Assembly: GCA_040882645.1 (NCBI GenBank)
Contig: JBBEAX010000085.1
Coordinates: 124,001-188,000 of the forward strand
From: JAUYIV01 sp040882645
Lineage (GTDB): Bacteria > Actinomycetota > Acidimicrobiia > Spongiisociales > UBA11373
Length of the DNA stretch: 64,000 nucleotides
Direction: 5' to 3'
Shown here: piece by piece, positions 37,127 to 46,016 of the stretch
Numbering within the stretch: position 1 is the stretch's first letter
Layout: each line of letters starts with the position of its first letter
Made by a program: the position numbers and the translations under genes
Notes under the pieces: model-generated
What the model was told of the DNA's origin: nothing
Seen by the model: only the letters and a program-made list of their open reading frames with translations
Databases searched by the model: none

Positions 37127-38011
37127 ATGGTTACTCGACGGCCTGTCGTGGCGTATGTCGCGCTGGCGACGGCATCCCTTTTGTTCGGGGTCACCTTCGT
37201 GGTGGTCAAGGACGCGGTCGAGATCGTCCCGCCGCTGAGCTTCGTGGGATGGAGGTTCCTTCTTGGAGCAAGTCTGCTTTTCGCGATCCGACTCCCCACG
37301 GGGCGGCGGCTCTGGCGCGACGGCTCGATCGCCGGCGTCCTGTTGTTCACCGGGTACGCCCTGCAGACACAGGGATTGACGGCCACATCGGCTTCGAACT
37401 CGGGGCTGGTGACCGGCCTCTACGTCGTCCTTACACCGCTGCTCGCGGCGGCCGTCAGTCGGCGCGCCCCGCGCGGCATCGTTCTCGCGGGGGCGGCGCT
37501 GGCCGTCTGCGGATTCGGCGTGCTGACGATCGCCGACGGCTTTCGACTCGAGGCAGGCGACGCCTACACGGCGGGGTGCGCCGTCGCTTTCGCCGCTCAT
37601 ATCGTCTTCCTGGCACGAAGCGCCCACCGACACCCGGTCCTCTCGTTCACCGGCGTGCAGCTGGCTGTCACTGCCGTGCTCGGCCTTGCCGCCTCCGGGC
37701 TCGTGGAGGGAGTCGGCACACCACCTCGAGCGTCGTGGGCGGCTATCGCGATCACCGGCATCCTCGTCAGCGCCGGAGCCTTCTACCTGCAGGTGTGGAG
37801 TCAGACCGTGGTGGGGCCCTCGAGGACCGCGATCGTGCTGGCGCTCGAACCGGCGTTCGCGGCACTGTCCGGTGCGGTGCTGCTCGGCGACCGCCTCGGG
37901 GGGCGCGGCCTGGTGGGGGCCGCGCTCATCCTTGGAGGGATCTATGTCGTCCTCGCTGGCACCGGCCCTGAAGACGACCTGGAGACCATCGCAATCGGCG
38001 CCCCCCACTGA
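37127..38011 (+). CDS. EamA/DMT-family transporter
   Basis: A 294-residue protein with ten membrane helices in two EamA repeats (VAYVALATASLLFGVTFVVVKD and, in the second half, GCAVAFAAHIVFLA with LALEPAFAALSGAVLLGDRL). Drug/metabolite transporters of this family usually export amino acids or other metabolites, but no substrate can be assigned. Start at ATG 37127, preceded closely by the small membrane gene, so likely co-transcribed with it. Confidence 0.93.
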   Translation: MVTRRPVVAYVALATASLLFGVTFVVVKDAVEIVPPLSFVGWRFLLGASLLFAIRLPTGRRLWRDGSIAGVLLFTGYALQTQGLTATSASNSGLVTGLYVVLTPLLAAAVSRRAPRGIVLAGAALAVCGFGVLTIADGFRLEAGDAYTAGCAVAFAAHIVFLARSAHRHPVLSFTGVQLAVTAVLGLAASGLVEGVGTPPRASWAAIAITGILVSAGAFYLQVWSQTVVGPSRTAIVLALEPAFAALSGAVLLGDRLGGRGLVGAALILGGIYVVLAGTGPEDDLETIAIGAPH

Positions 38012-38017
38012 CAGGCG

Positions 38018-38323
38018 TCACGGGCGATGCGGTTTGCGGCCAAATTCCGCCGCCGCACCCTCGGCCTCGCGTCGTTGCTCCATTAGAGACCGAATATGAA
38101 AGGCTGCTCTGAGCAGCATCAGCAGGAGGAAGAGCACCACGACGAGCAACCCGACCAACTCCGGGCCGTCGAAGTATGAGGTGCGGCAGGATCCGAGACC
38201 CTCGGTACACAGCCCGAGGCCGTCCCCCCCTCCGGCAAGATCCAGCAGGGCGAACATCGGCACCAGGGCGATCAGCACGATTGCCCCGATGACGATCCCG
38301 ATCACGATCCGGATGCCGGTCAC
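38018..38323 (-). CDS. Small two-helix membrane protein of unknown function
   Basis: About 101 residues with two hydrophobic helices (GIRIVIGIVIGAIVLIALVPMFALL and LVGLLVVVLFLLLMLLRAAF) joined by a short loop with two cysteines (LGLCTEGLGSCRTSYF) that might form a disulfide outside. The tail is charged. I choose GTG at 38323; a start at 38353 is possible. Convergent with the EamA gene and divergent from the thyX-like gene. No family recognised. Confidence 0.6.
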   Translation of the reverse strand: MTGIRIVIGIVIGAIVLIALVPMFALLDLAGGGDGLGLCTEGLGSCRTSYFDGPELVGLLVVVLFLLLMLLRAAFHIRSLMEQRREAEGAAAEFGRKPHRP

Positions 38324-38437
38324 TTCGGGGACGGTATCAGCCTGCGGCCACAAGCTTCTCCTTCATCGGCGGCTCACTTGCCCCACCGTCGGCCGCGGTG
38401 ATACCGTCGCAGCGGTGGCAAATTACACGGGTGTGAG

Positions 38438-40114
38438 ATGACTGCGACGACCAGGAACCCGGTTGGGGCCCTGCCCCCGGTCGGGTACCACACGGAGACG
38501 TTTACACCCGACGAGACGGCGGTGCTTGCACGCTTCTTCACCAACACCTCCGAGCCGGTGTTCGGCCTCATCAATCTCCCCGAAGTCGTCAAGGGCGCAC
38601 TGTTCGCCCGCTACAGCCGCTCCCCCAAGTCGGTGAGGCGACTGTTTCTCGATGAGTTCTACGACGCCCCCGAGGTGGGGATCGCAGCGATAGCCGAGGG
38701 TCTCGAAGGCGACCACGAGCGGATCAAGTTGAGTCGAGCCGAGGACCTCTACAACCGGGTCTTCACGCAGTACGGTGACGATTCTGTGGCGCAGCTGGGC
38801 GGGGTGCACCTCGCCTGCGAGCAGGCCTCCAACGTCCTCACCAAGGTCCTCGAACGAGGCCGACTGGCGGCGTATCTGGAACAGAGCACGCGTTACATGT
38901 TCTACGACCAACGGCTCGGCGGGCGCTACCGGTTTCTCATCCCCCCAGAGGTCGCCACCTCTCCGCTGGCAGCGGAGTACTCGGCCACGATGGAGCGCCT
39001 GTTCGACACCTACGCCGGGCTGACCGAGCGGCTGACCGCGTACTACGAGTCGTTGTTCCCCAAGTCATCAGATGACTCCGACTTCGTCTACCGGTCGACC
39101 ATCAGGGCGAGGGTCTGTGACGATCTGCGGGGCTTGCTACCCGCGGCCACCCTGTCGAACGTCGGAATCTACGGCACGGGACAGGCTTACGAGATGCTGC
39201 TGCTCCGTATGCGGGCCAACCCAACCGCCGAGGTGCGCCAGGTGGCCGACCGGATGCTTACCGAGCTACGCAAGCTGATACCCGCGTTCCTCGTCCGGGT
39301 CGACAATCCGGAACGCGGCGGGGCGTGGAGTCGATACCTCGAGGACACCGCAGCCCGGATGCGGGCGGTGGCTGGAGAGATCTCCGAGCCGGTACCGGCG
39401 CGCCCCGAGGTGACCCTGGTCGAGTGGGATTCCGATGCCGAGACCAAGATCGCCGCGGCCGCTCTCTATTCCTATACCGATCTGCCGGACGACCGCCTCC
39501 TCGAGATGGCGCGGCAAATGACGGCGGAGGATCGTGCGAGGGTCATCGCCGCCTATGTGGGCGAACGCGAGAACCGCCGCCACAAGCCCGGTAGAGGGAT
39601 GGAGCGGGTCGCCTACCGGTTCGACATCCTGTGCGACTACGGCATCTTCCGTGATCTCCAACGCCATCGGATGCTCACCCTCGACTGGCAGCGCCTCGGA
39701 ACTCTCCACGGGTACGTGGTGCCTGAGTCCATCATCGACGTCGAGGCGGAAGGGGCGTGGCACGAAGCAATGGCCCGTGCTGAGGCGCTCCACGGGGAGA
39801 TGGTGTCATCGCTCGGAGCCGAACTCGCCCAATACGCGGTGCCGTTCGCGTACCGCATTCGATTCTTCATGCACCTCAACGCCCGCGAGGCGTTCCACCT
39901 TCTCGAATTGCGGACTGCCGAGGGCGGGCACCCCGACTACCGCCGGGTCTGCCAGGAGATGCATCGGTTGATCCGTGATCAGGCGGGGCATCGGGCCGTC
40001 GCCGATGCCATGCGCTTCGTCGATCATGGCGACCACGGGCTGGGCCGCCTCGCCACCGAGCGCCGGGCGGCAGCCAAGCGAGCCGCGGCTGGAGTCGCCG
40101 ATCCTGACGACTGA
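38438..40114 (+). CDS. Double-domain ThyX-like protein (FAD-dependent thymidylate synthase family)
   Basis: A 558-residue protein with two ThyX-like domains. The first (about 90-290) has the motif at residues 140-153, RGRLAAYLEQSTRY, matching the ThyX motif RHR-x5-E-x-S-x-R-Y except for the central His and the following Ser and Asn; LLPAATLSNVGIYGTGQA follows. The second (about 370-540) keeps R-H-R at 409-411 (LQRHRMLTLDWQRL) but lacks the E-x-S-x-R-Y half, and then has FFMHLNAREAFHLLELRT. Classical ThyX (about 220-250 residues) makes dTMP from dUMP with FAD and methylene-tetrahydrofolate. Whether this long form does so is uncertain; each half seems to keep a different part of the active site. 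Confidence 0.85.
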   Translation: MTATTRNPVGALPPVGYHTETFTPDETAVLARFFTNTSEPVFGLINLPEVVKGALFARYSRSPKSVRRLFLDEFYDAPEVGIAAIAEGLEGDHERIKLSRAEDLYNRVFTQYGDDSVAQLGGVHLACEQASNVLTKVLERGRLAAYLEQSTRYMFYDQRLGGRYRFLIPPEVATSPLAAEYSATMERLFDTYAGLTERLTAYYESLFPKSSDDSDFVYRSTIRARVCDDLRGLLPAATLSNVGIYGTGQAYEMLLLRMRANPTAEVRQVADRMLTELRKLIPAFLVRVDNPERGGAWSRYLEDTAARMRAVAGEISEPVPARPEVTLVEWDSDAETKIAAAALYSYTDLPDDRLLEMARQMTAEDRARVIAAYVGERENRRHKPGRGMERVAYRFDILCDYGIFRDLQRHRMLTLDWQRLGTLHGYVVPESIIDVEAEGAWHEAMARAEALHGEMVSSLGAELAQYAVPFAYRIRFFMHLNAREAFHLLELRTAEGGHPDYRRVCQEMHRLIRDQAGHRAVADAMRFVDHGDHGLGRLATERRAAAKRAAAGVADPDD

Positions 40115-40168
40115 CGGGGATGAGGCGATCGGGGTTCTAGGCTTGAGACCCAGACCGGAGTTGGGACG

Positions 40169-40390
40169 ATGGCGACATTCGACGTAGATGCCTTCAAGGA
40201 GCGCTTTCGGCGACGGGCCGAGGCCGTCAAAGAGCGCGGTGTTCCCCCGCTCGAAGGTGAAGCCCGTCGCAAGTTCCTCGCCGGGGCGCAACAGGACTTC
40301 GTCGACTATTCGCTCGTCGCCGACGCCGACGTCTCGGTCGAGGACGACGCGCTGGTGCTGCGAGTCCCCCTCGGCGACCAAACCGGATAG
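40169..40390 (+). CDS. Small conserved-looking protein upstream of the ArsA-like pair
   Basis: 73 residues, acidic and soluble, with no motif I can name (FDVDAFKERFRRRAEAVKER at the start; DFVDYSLVADADVSVEDDAL near the end). It starts with ATG at 40169 and ends 15 nt before the first ArsA-like gene, so it is probably in the same operon. Function unknown. Confidence 0.7.
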   Translation: MATFDVDAFKERFRRRAEAVKERGVPPLEGEARRKFLAGAQQDFVDYSLVADADVSVEDDALVLRVPLGDQTG

Positions 40391-40405
40391 CCCCACCTCT
40401 TTCGC

Positions 40406-41254
40406 ATGCTCGAACGGCGCCTCCTCATCGTCACCGGCAAGGGTGGGGCGGGCCGGAGCGCGCTGAGCGCCGCCGCCGCCCTCCACGCGGCGAAGCACGG
40501 CAGGCAGGTGCTCGCGATCGGCATGACCGACGCCACCGGCCTCGGTTCCCACCTCCGGGTGCCCGTGCTGGGGCCGCAGCCCGTGCTGGTGCGGCCCGGG
40601 CTTCACGCGCTGGCGGTCGATCCTGCGGCCGCCCTCGACGAGTATCTGAGGCTCCGCCTCAAGGTCCCTCGCTTTGGGCCGGCCACGCGGGCGTTTCGAG
40701 TGCTCGCGGAAACGGTGCCCGGAATCCGGGACACCGTGGTCATGGGCAAGATCCTCTTCGAGGCGACTCGCGACCGCTGGGATCTCGTGGTGGCCGACGC
40801 CCCTCCCACCGGGCAGGTCATGTCCTACCTGCGCGCTCCGGCGACGATCGAGTCGCTGGTCCCGCGGGGAAGAGTCAAAGAACAGGCCAGTTGGATGCGC
40901 ATGACCCTGCATGACCCCGAAGTGACCGGTCTGATGATCACAGCCACCCCCGAAGAACTGCCCGTTGCCGAAACGAACGAGACGCTGGTCGCCCTGGCCG
41001 CCGAGGGCTTGATGGAAGCCACCGGGGTGGTTGCCAACCGCGTCCTGCCGCCCCTCGCCATCCCCCCGGAACGCATCGCCCGGGAGCCTGCCGGGTCCCG
41101 GCGTGACGCCGCCACGCTCCACCTCCAGGTGGAGACGGCACAGCGAGTTCATCTCGACCGGCTCAAACCCGACATGAGGTTTCCGTTGCTCTTCGGGCTG
41201 CGCACTCCCGGCGAAGTGGCAAGTCGGCTCTCGGAGCTCTGGGGAGACGAATGA
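40406..41254 (+). CDS. ArsA/GET3-like ATPase, first of a pair, with altered P-loop
   Basis: A 282-residue ATPase of the ArsA/GET3 family. The deviant Walker A is VTGKGGAGRSALSAAAAL, where Arg replaces the usual catalytic Lys of GKS/T, which may lower or abolish ATP hydrolysis. The switch region VVADAPPTGQVMSYLRAP is conserved. The layout (two adjacent, overlapping, unequal ArsA-like genes) matches mycobacterial Rv3679/Rv3680, whose products form a complex. The cargo is unknown; eukaryotic GET3 handles tail-anchored membrane proteins, and arsenic transport genes are not present. The stop overlaps the next gene's start (ATGA). Confidence 0.88.
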   Translation: MLERRLLIVTGKGGAGRSALSAAAALHAAKHGRQVLAIGMTDATGLGSHLRVPVLGPQPVLVRPGLHALAVDPAAALDEYLRLRLKVPRFGPATRAFRVLAETVPGIRDTVVMGKILFEATRDRWDLVVADAPPTGQVMSYLRAPATIESLVPRGRVKEQASWMRMTLHDPEVTGLMITATPEELPVAETNETLVALAAEGLMEATGVVANRVLPPLAIPPERIAREPAGSRRDAATLHLQVETAQRVHLDRLKPDMRFPLLFGLRTPGEVASRLSELWGDE

Positions 41255-42279
41255 CCGCGATCGTGCTGGTGGTGGGCGCCGGAGGAGTCGGCAAGACGAC
41301 CATGGCCGCGGCGATCGCCGCCGCCGCCGCTCGCGACGGGGTAAACACCCTCGTGCTCACGGTGGATCCAGCCCGGCGCCTGGCGGATGCCCTGGGGTTG
41401 GAACTGGGAAACCACCCCACGCCGGTCCCCGGTGTCGATGGCCTGGCGGCGGCCATGCTCGACGCCGCGGCCTCCTGGGAGGCAATCGTCCGCACCCACG
41501 CCAGCGGCCCCGTCGCCGACCGGCTGGTCGCCAACCCGCTGTTTCGCGCCGTGGCCGACCGGTTCCCGTCGGGTCAGGCATACGCCGCGGCCGAGGAGAT
41601 GACCACCCACGCCGACTCGGGGGTCTGGGACCTGGTGGTGGTGGACACCCCACCGTCCTCCGGTGGAATCGACTTCTTGGCATCGCCACAACGGATGAGA
41701 GCACTGGTGGCCGGCCGGGCGCTTCGTTGGCTCACCGGGCCCAAGCTCCCCGGCAAGCGAGCCGTCTACTCCTTCACCGCCCGGCCGGCGCTTCGCCTCG
41801 CCGATGCCGTGCTGGGTGGTCCTCTGCTGGAAGACGTGGCCGAATTTCTGCTCGATCTGCGCGAAACCTATGACGGCATCTCCAAGCGGTCGCGGCAGGT
41901 GGAAACAACGTTGCGAAGGGCAACGGCAGTGATCGTGACCACGGCCGATCCAACCCCGGTTCGGGAGATGGTCCGGTTCTTCGACGAGTTGCCGTCGTGG
42001 GCCGGGCGGCCCCGGGCAGTCGTGTTCAACAGGGCGCTGCCCGCCGCCTGGGCTCACGCCATCACCGACCCCGACGACGCTCTCGATGCGAATCTGGCGC
42101 GCTGGGGACTCGAGGCCGCCCGGCAGCAGGATATTCGGACGGAGATCGCGCTTCGCCATGGGCTCATCCCCATCGTGGTCCCCTGGCTTCCGGAGATGCC
42201 GGCCGACCCCGCGGCCCTGGCCGCCGTCGCCGAGCAGGCAGGAGGTCTCGATCTGAAGAGCATCGGCCTGATTCGGTGA
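41251..42279 (+). CDS. ArsA/GET3-like ATPase, second of a pair
   Basis: A 342-residue ArsA/GET3-family ATPase with a full P-loop (VVGAGGVGKTTMAAAIAAA), the A-loop-type LTVDPARRLADALGLEL, and switch II LVVVDTPPSSGGIDFL. It likely forms a heteromeric ATPase with the preceding protein, in which this subunit would supply the hydrolytic activity. Two such genes side by side with a 4-nt overlap are typical of actinobacteria. A short hairpin (GAGCG-AAG-CGCTC, 42278-42290) overlaps the stop and may help to end transcription before the convergent dnaE. Confidence 0.9.
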   Translation: MTAIVLVVGAGGVGKTTMAAAIAAAAARDGVNTLVLTVDPARRLADALGLELGNHPTPVPGVDGLAAAMLDAAASWEAIVRTHASGPVADRLVANPLFRAVADRFPSGQAYAAAEEMTTHADSGVWDLVVVDTPPSSGGIDFLASPQRMRALVAGRALRWLTGPKLPGKRAVYSFTARPALRLADAVLGGPLLEDVAEFLLDLRETYDGISKRSRQVETTLRRATAVIVTTADPTPVREMVRFFDELPSWAGRPRAVVFNRALPAAWAHAITDPDDALDANLARWGLEAARQQDIRTEIALRHGLIPIVVPWLPEMPADPAALAAVAEQAGGLDLKSIGLIR

Positions 42280-42312
42280 GCGAAGCGCTCTAGGGGGGTG
42301 AGCGAATAGGTC

Positions 42313-42346
42313 GCTGCCTAGGTGAGCACGTTGCCTAGGTGAGCAC
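42313..42346. repeat. 17-bp direct repeat at the dnaE stop codon
   Basis: G(C/T)TGCCTAGGTGAGCAC occurs twice head to tail, at 42313-42329 and 42330-42346. The second copy holds the last dnaE codons and stop; the first repeats the same end codons plus stop just downstream. Confidence 0.9.
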
Positions 42347-45300
42347 AGAATCGGCGCCCAACAGGGCCCGCAGCTCTGCGTATAGAGAGGTCCTCGCCTC
42401 CACCGTGTGCTCAGGGCCGAGCCGGACCACCTTTTCGGCGGGCTTGCCTTCGAGGTGCAAGTAGACCGGCGTCGGCCCCGGATGGTTCGAAAGCACCTCC
42501 TTGAGTCGATTCACCAGGGTCACCGACATCCGCTGAGCGGCGACCCGGAGACGTACGACGCGCTCGGCATCGATGTCGGGCTCGTGAATCTTCTGGGCAA
42601 TGAACTTGAGGCTGTCGCCCCGCTGATCGACCCGCCCGGCCACCACCAGGACCGCGTCGTCACGTACCAACGGCCCGGCCTCGGCGACCGTCCGGGGAAA
42701 CGCCAGCACCTCGACGCTCCCCTCCAGATCCTCCAGCGTGAAATAGAGCATCAACTCACCGGCGCGGGTGTAGCGGCGGGTGACCGCGCTGACGATTCCG
42801 GCGATGCTGGCGACGGTGCCGTCGCGGTGATCCTCGAGTCCGGCGATCGAAGTGGTCGCCAGCGCCTTGAGTGCGGTCTCGATCCCGAACAACGGATGAT
42901 CCGACACGTAGAGGCCGAGCATTTCCTTCTCGAACTGGAGCTTCACCTTCTTGTCCCACTCCATGTCGGGGATATCGATGACCCCGGAGTGGGTCGACGG
43001 CTCCTCCGCCCCGAACAACGAGAACTGCCCCATGTCTTCGGCCCGCCGCCGGGTGACCACCGCTTCGATCATTTGCTCGTGCACCGCCATCAGCCCTTTG
43101 CGGGGGGCGCCGGTGGAATCGAACGCGCCCGCCTTGATCAGTGATTCGATGGTGCGCTTGTTCAGAACCGACAGGTCGACCCGGTCGATGAAGTCCTGGA
43201 ACGATTCATAGAGGCCGTTCTTGCGGCGCTCTTCGGTGATCAACTCGACCACCCCCTCACCGACGTTGCGAATCGCCGACAGGCCGAAGGGCACTGCCCC
43301 GTCCCGGGCCACGAAGTCCGATTCCGACGCGTTCACATCGGGCACGAGCACTCGCACGCCCATCGCCCGGCACTCGTTGAGGTACACGGCCGTCCGGTCC
43401 TTGTCGCGCTTGGCCGAGGTGAGCAGCGCAGCCATGTACTCGGCGGGATAGTGCGCCTTGAGCCACGCGGTCTGATAGGCGATCAGCCCGTAGCCGACCG
43501 CGTGGGGCTTGTTGAAGCCGTATCCGGAGAAATGGGCGATCAGGTCGAAGAGCTCCTTGCCCAGCTCTCGTGGATGTCCCTCCGCGATGCAGCCCTCGAT
43601 GAACTGCTGCTCCTGCTCGGTCATCACCGACGCGATCTTCTTGCCCATCGCCTTGCGCAGGCTGTCCGCCTCCTCCATCGAGTAGCCGGCGATCAGCGCG
43701 GCCACCTGCATGACCTGCTCCTGATACACGATGATCCCGTAGGTGTCGCCGAGCACCTCCGCCAGGGCAGGGTGGAGATGGCCGATGGCGACCCTGCCGT
43801 TCTTTCGATCTGCATAGAGGTTGTGGGTTCCTGCACCCATCGGCCCGGGCCGGTAGAGCGACAGCAGGGCGACGATGTCGTTGAACCGGTCCGGCTGGAG
43901 GTTGCGCATGAGCGACCGCATCCCCGACCCCTCCAACTGAAAGACGCCCATCGAGTCGCCGCGTGAGAGCATCTCGTAGACACTCGGGTCGTCGAGGGGC
44001 ACGCCGTCGATGTCGGGCCGTTCACCCCGCGTTTCCTGAATCAGTTCGAGGCATCGCTCGATCGTCGAGAGGTTTCTCAGCCCGAGGAAGTCCATCTTCA
44101 GCAACCCGAGGCGCTCGATGGCATGCATCTCGAACTGGGTGACGACCTCGGCGTCCTCGCCCTTCTGCTGGATGGGCACGATGTCCGTGAGCGGGTCTGG
44201 GGTGATCACCACCGCAGCAGCATGGATCGAGTCCTGACGGCGCAACCCTTCCAGTCCCAGGGCCGTGTCGATCACCCGACGGGCATCAGGGTCGGAGGCA
44301 TACATCTCGCGCAACCCCGAGGCATTGGCGTGGGAGTCCCGGAGACCAGAGTCGGCGTCGTCGGGCAGATCGTCCAGGCACTGCGCCAGGCTCGCCTCCC
44401 GGCCGAGGATGGGGGGAGGCATCGCCTTGGCGGTGCGGTCGCCCACCGCGTAGGGATAGCCGAGAACCCGGGCGGCGTCGCGCACGGCCTGGCGGCCCTT
44501 GATGGTCGAGAAGGTGATGATCTGGGCGACATGGTCGCTGCCGTATCGCTCCGAGGCGTATCGGATCATCTCGGCGCGGTAGCGCTCGTCGAAGTCCATG
44601 TCGATGTCGGGCATCTCCCGCCGACCGGGGTTGAGGAATCGTTCGAAGATGAGCCCGTACGCGATCGGATCGAGATCGGTGATGCGTAGGCAATAGGAGA
44701 CGATCGACCCCCCCGCTGATCCCCGTCCGGGACCCACCCTGATCCCCTGCTCGCGGGCATGACGTATCAGGTCCCAGACGATCAAGAAGTAGGCGGGGAA
44801 GCCCATATCGTCGATCACCCGCAACTCGTACTCGATCCGGTCACGGATCTCGGTCGTCAGCGAATCCCCGTAGCGGAACCGGGCACCCTCCTCGACCAGG
44901 TCGCGGAGGTAGGCGTTCTCGGTGCGCCCGGCGGGCACCGGGAAGTGCGGCAGGAGGATGTTGCCGAAATCCATCGCGACGTCGGCCCGCTCGACGACGA
45001 GAAGGGTGTTGTCACAGGCTCCAGGAAAATCCTCGTCGGGGAACAGGCCGCGCATCTCGGCGGCGGTCTTCACGTAGTACCCCTCGCCCTGGAACGCGAA
45101 GCGGCCTTCATCACCCATCTGCGCTCCGGTTTGGATGCACAGCAGGGCGTCATGCGCCTCTGCCTCCTCGACCCGGCTGTAGTGGCAGTCGTTGGTGGCA
45201 AGCAGTGGTGCACCCAGTTCCTTGGCGATCGACAGGAGGTCGGGCAGCACCTTCCGCTGCGCCGGCACCCCATGGTCCATCACCTCGACGAAGAAGTTGT

Positions 45301-45847
45301 CCTTGCCGAAAATGTCCTGGTACATCGCCGCAGCGGACACTGCGGCCGTGTAGTCGCGTTGGCCGCCGACATTCCCCTCCTCGGCCGAGGCATCCGGGGC
45401 AAGCAGTTGAGGAACGTGCCCCCCGAGACATCCAGTGGTGGCGATCAAACCCTCCGAGTACTCGCTGAGCAGTTCCCGATCCATCCGTGGCTTGTAATAG
45501 AAGCCCTCGAGATACGCCCGGCTCGCCAGCTTGACCAGGTTGCGGTAGCCCTGCTGGGTCACTGCGAGGAGGGTGATGTGGTACCGGATGTCATCGCGGC
45601 GAGCCGGGCGATCGAACCGCGAACCTGGGGTCAGGTAGGCCTCCATCCCGATCACGGGAGTGACGCCGGCGGCGGTTGCCTGCTGGTAGAAGTCGACGGC
45701 GCCGTACAGGACGCCGTGGTCGGTCAGGCCTACGCCCGGTTGGCCATCCGCCACGACCGCCTTCATCACGTCGGCGACCCGGGCCGCCCCATCGAGCATC
45801 GAGTATTCAGTGTGCAGATGCAGATGGGCGAAGCCGCGTCCCGACAC
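42335..45847 (-). CDS. dnaE: DNA polymerase III subunit alpha
   Basis: A 1170-residue replicative polymerase of the DnaE1 type. The PHP domain is at the N-terminus (FAHLHLHTEYSMLDGAARV). The polymerase core has GPGRGSAGGSIVSYCL and the catalytic aspartates in PDIDMDFDERYRAEMI. The tandem helix-hairpin-helix is around EGVVELITEERRKNGLYES, and an OB fold near the C-terminus includes VASIAGIVSAVTRRYTRAGELM. The start is GTG at 45847 with an ideal AGGAG five nt upstream. Convergent with the ArsA-like pair and divergent from the DUF2090/pfkA pair. A 17-bp repeat spans its stop. Confidence 0.98.
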   Translation of the reverse strand: MSGRGFAHLHLHTEYSMLDGAARVADVMKAVVADGQPGVGLTDHGVLYGAVDFYQQATAAGVTPVIGMEAYLTPGSRFDRPARRDDIRYHITLLAVTQQGYRNLVKLASRAYLEGFYYKPRMDRELLSEYSEGLIATTGCLGGHVPQLLAPDASAEEGNVGGQRDYTAAVSAAAMYQDIFGKDNFFVEVMDHGVPAQRKVLPDLLSIAKELGAPLLATNDCHYSRVEEAEAHDALLCIQTGAQMGDEGRFAFQGEGYYVKTAAEMRGLFPDEDFPGACDNTLLVVERADVAMDFGNILLPHFPVPAGRTENAYLRDLVEEGARFRYGDSLTTEIRDRIEYELRVIDDMGFPAYFLIVWDLIRHAREQGIRVGPGRGSAGGSIVSYCLRITDLDPIAYGLIFERFLNPGRREMPDIDMDFDERYRAEMIRYASERYGSDHVAQIITFSTIKGRQAVRDAARVLGYPYAVGDRTAKAMPPPILGREASLAQCLDDLPDDADSGLRDSHANASGLREMYASDPDARRVIDTALGLEGLRRQDSIHAAAVVITPDPLTDIVPIQQKGEDAEVVTQFEMHAIERLGLLKMDFLGLRNLSTIERCLELIQETRGERPDIDGVPLDDPSVYEMLSRGDSMGVFQLEGSGMRSLMRNLQPDRFNDIVALLSLYRPGPMGAGTHNLYADRKNGRVAIGHLHPALAEVLGDTYGIIVYQEQVMQVAALIAGYSMEEADSLRKAMGKKIASVMTEQEQQFIEGCIAEGHPRELGKELFDLIAHFSGYGFNKPHAVGYGLIAYQTAWLKAHYPAEYMAALLTSAKRDKDRTAVYLNECRAMGVRVLVPDVNASESDFVARDGAVPFGLSAIRNVGEGVVELITEERRKNGLYESFQDFIDRVDLSVLNKRTIESLIKAGAFDSTGAPRKGLMAVHEQMIEAVVTRRRAEDMGQFSLFGAEEPSTHSGVIDIPDMEWDKKVKLQFEKEMLGLYVSDHPLFGIETALKALATTSIAGLEDHRDGTVASIAGIVSAVTRRYTRAGELMLYFTLEDLEGSVEVLAFPRTVAEAGPLVRDDAVLVVAGRVDQRGDSLKFIAQKIHEPDIDAERVVRLRVAAQRMSVTLVNRLKEVLSNHPGPTPVYLHLEGKPAEKVVRLGPEHTVEARTSLYAELRALLGADSVLT

Positions 45848-45886
45848 CGATGCTCCTCAGAGAATTACAGGCGTGTGAGAAGAGGA

Positions 45887-45930
45887 TAGTCGGGGGGGGG
45901 GGGGGGCCCCCCCCCCCCCCCCCCCGACTA
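45887..45930. repeat. G15/C19 palindrome between dnaE and the DUF2090 gene
   Basis: TAGTC, 15 G, 19 C, GACTA: a near-perfect palindrome, extended outward by GGA/ACC with one mismatch. It is upstream of both divergent genes. It may be a real extreme hairpin, but reads on both strands running into poly-G would give the same pattern, so the exact sequence is doubtful. Confidence 0.9.
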
Positions 45931-45958
45931 ACCAGTCACCAGTCACCAGTCACCAGCC
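45931..45958. repeat. Perfect heptad repeat ACCAGTC x3 plus ACCAGCC
   Basis: Four head-to-tail 7-nt units directly following the G/C palindrome, 59 nt before the start of the DUF2090-type aldolase gene. It belongs to the same CCAGTCN heptad family seen at 29496-29516. Confidence 0.9.
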
Positions 45959-46016
45959 AGAGAAGAGCTTCCCTCTCTTTACAATGCGCGGAGTCAGCGA
46001 ACGGAGTCAACCCATC

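Noticed and set aside
39806..41152. A 448-codon minus-strand frame
   Set aside because: Spans the end of the thyX-like gene, a small gene and the first ArsA-like gene in antisense; no motif.
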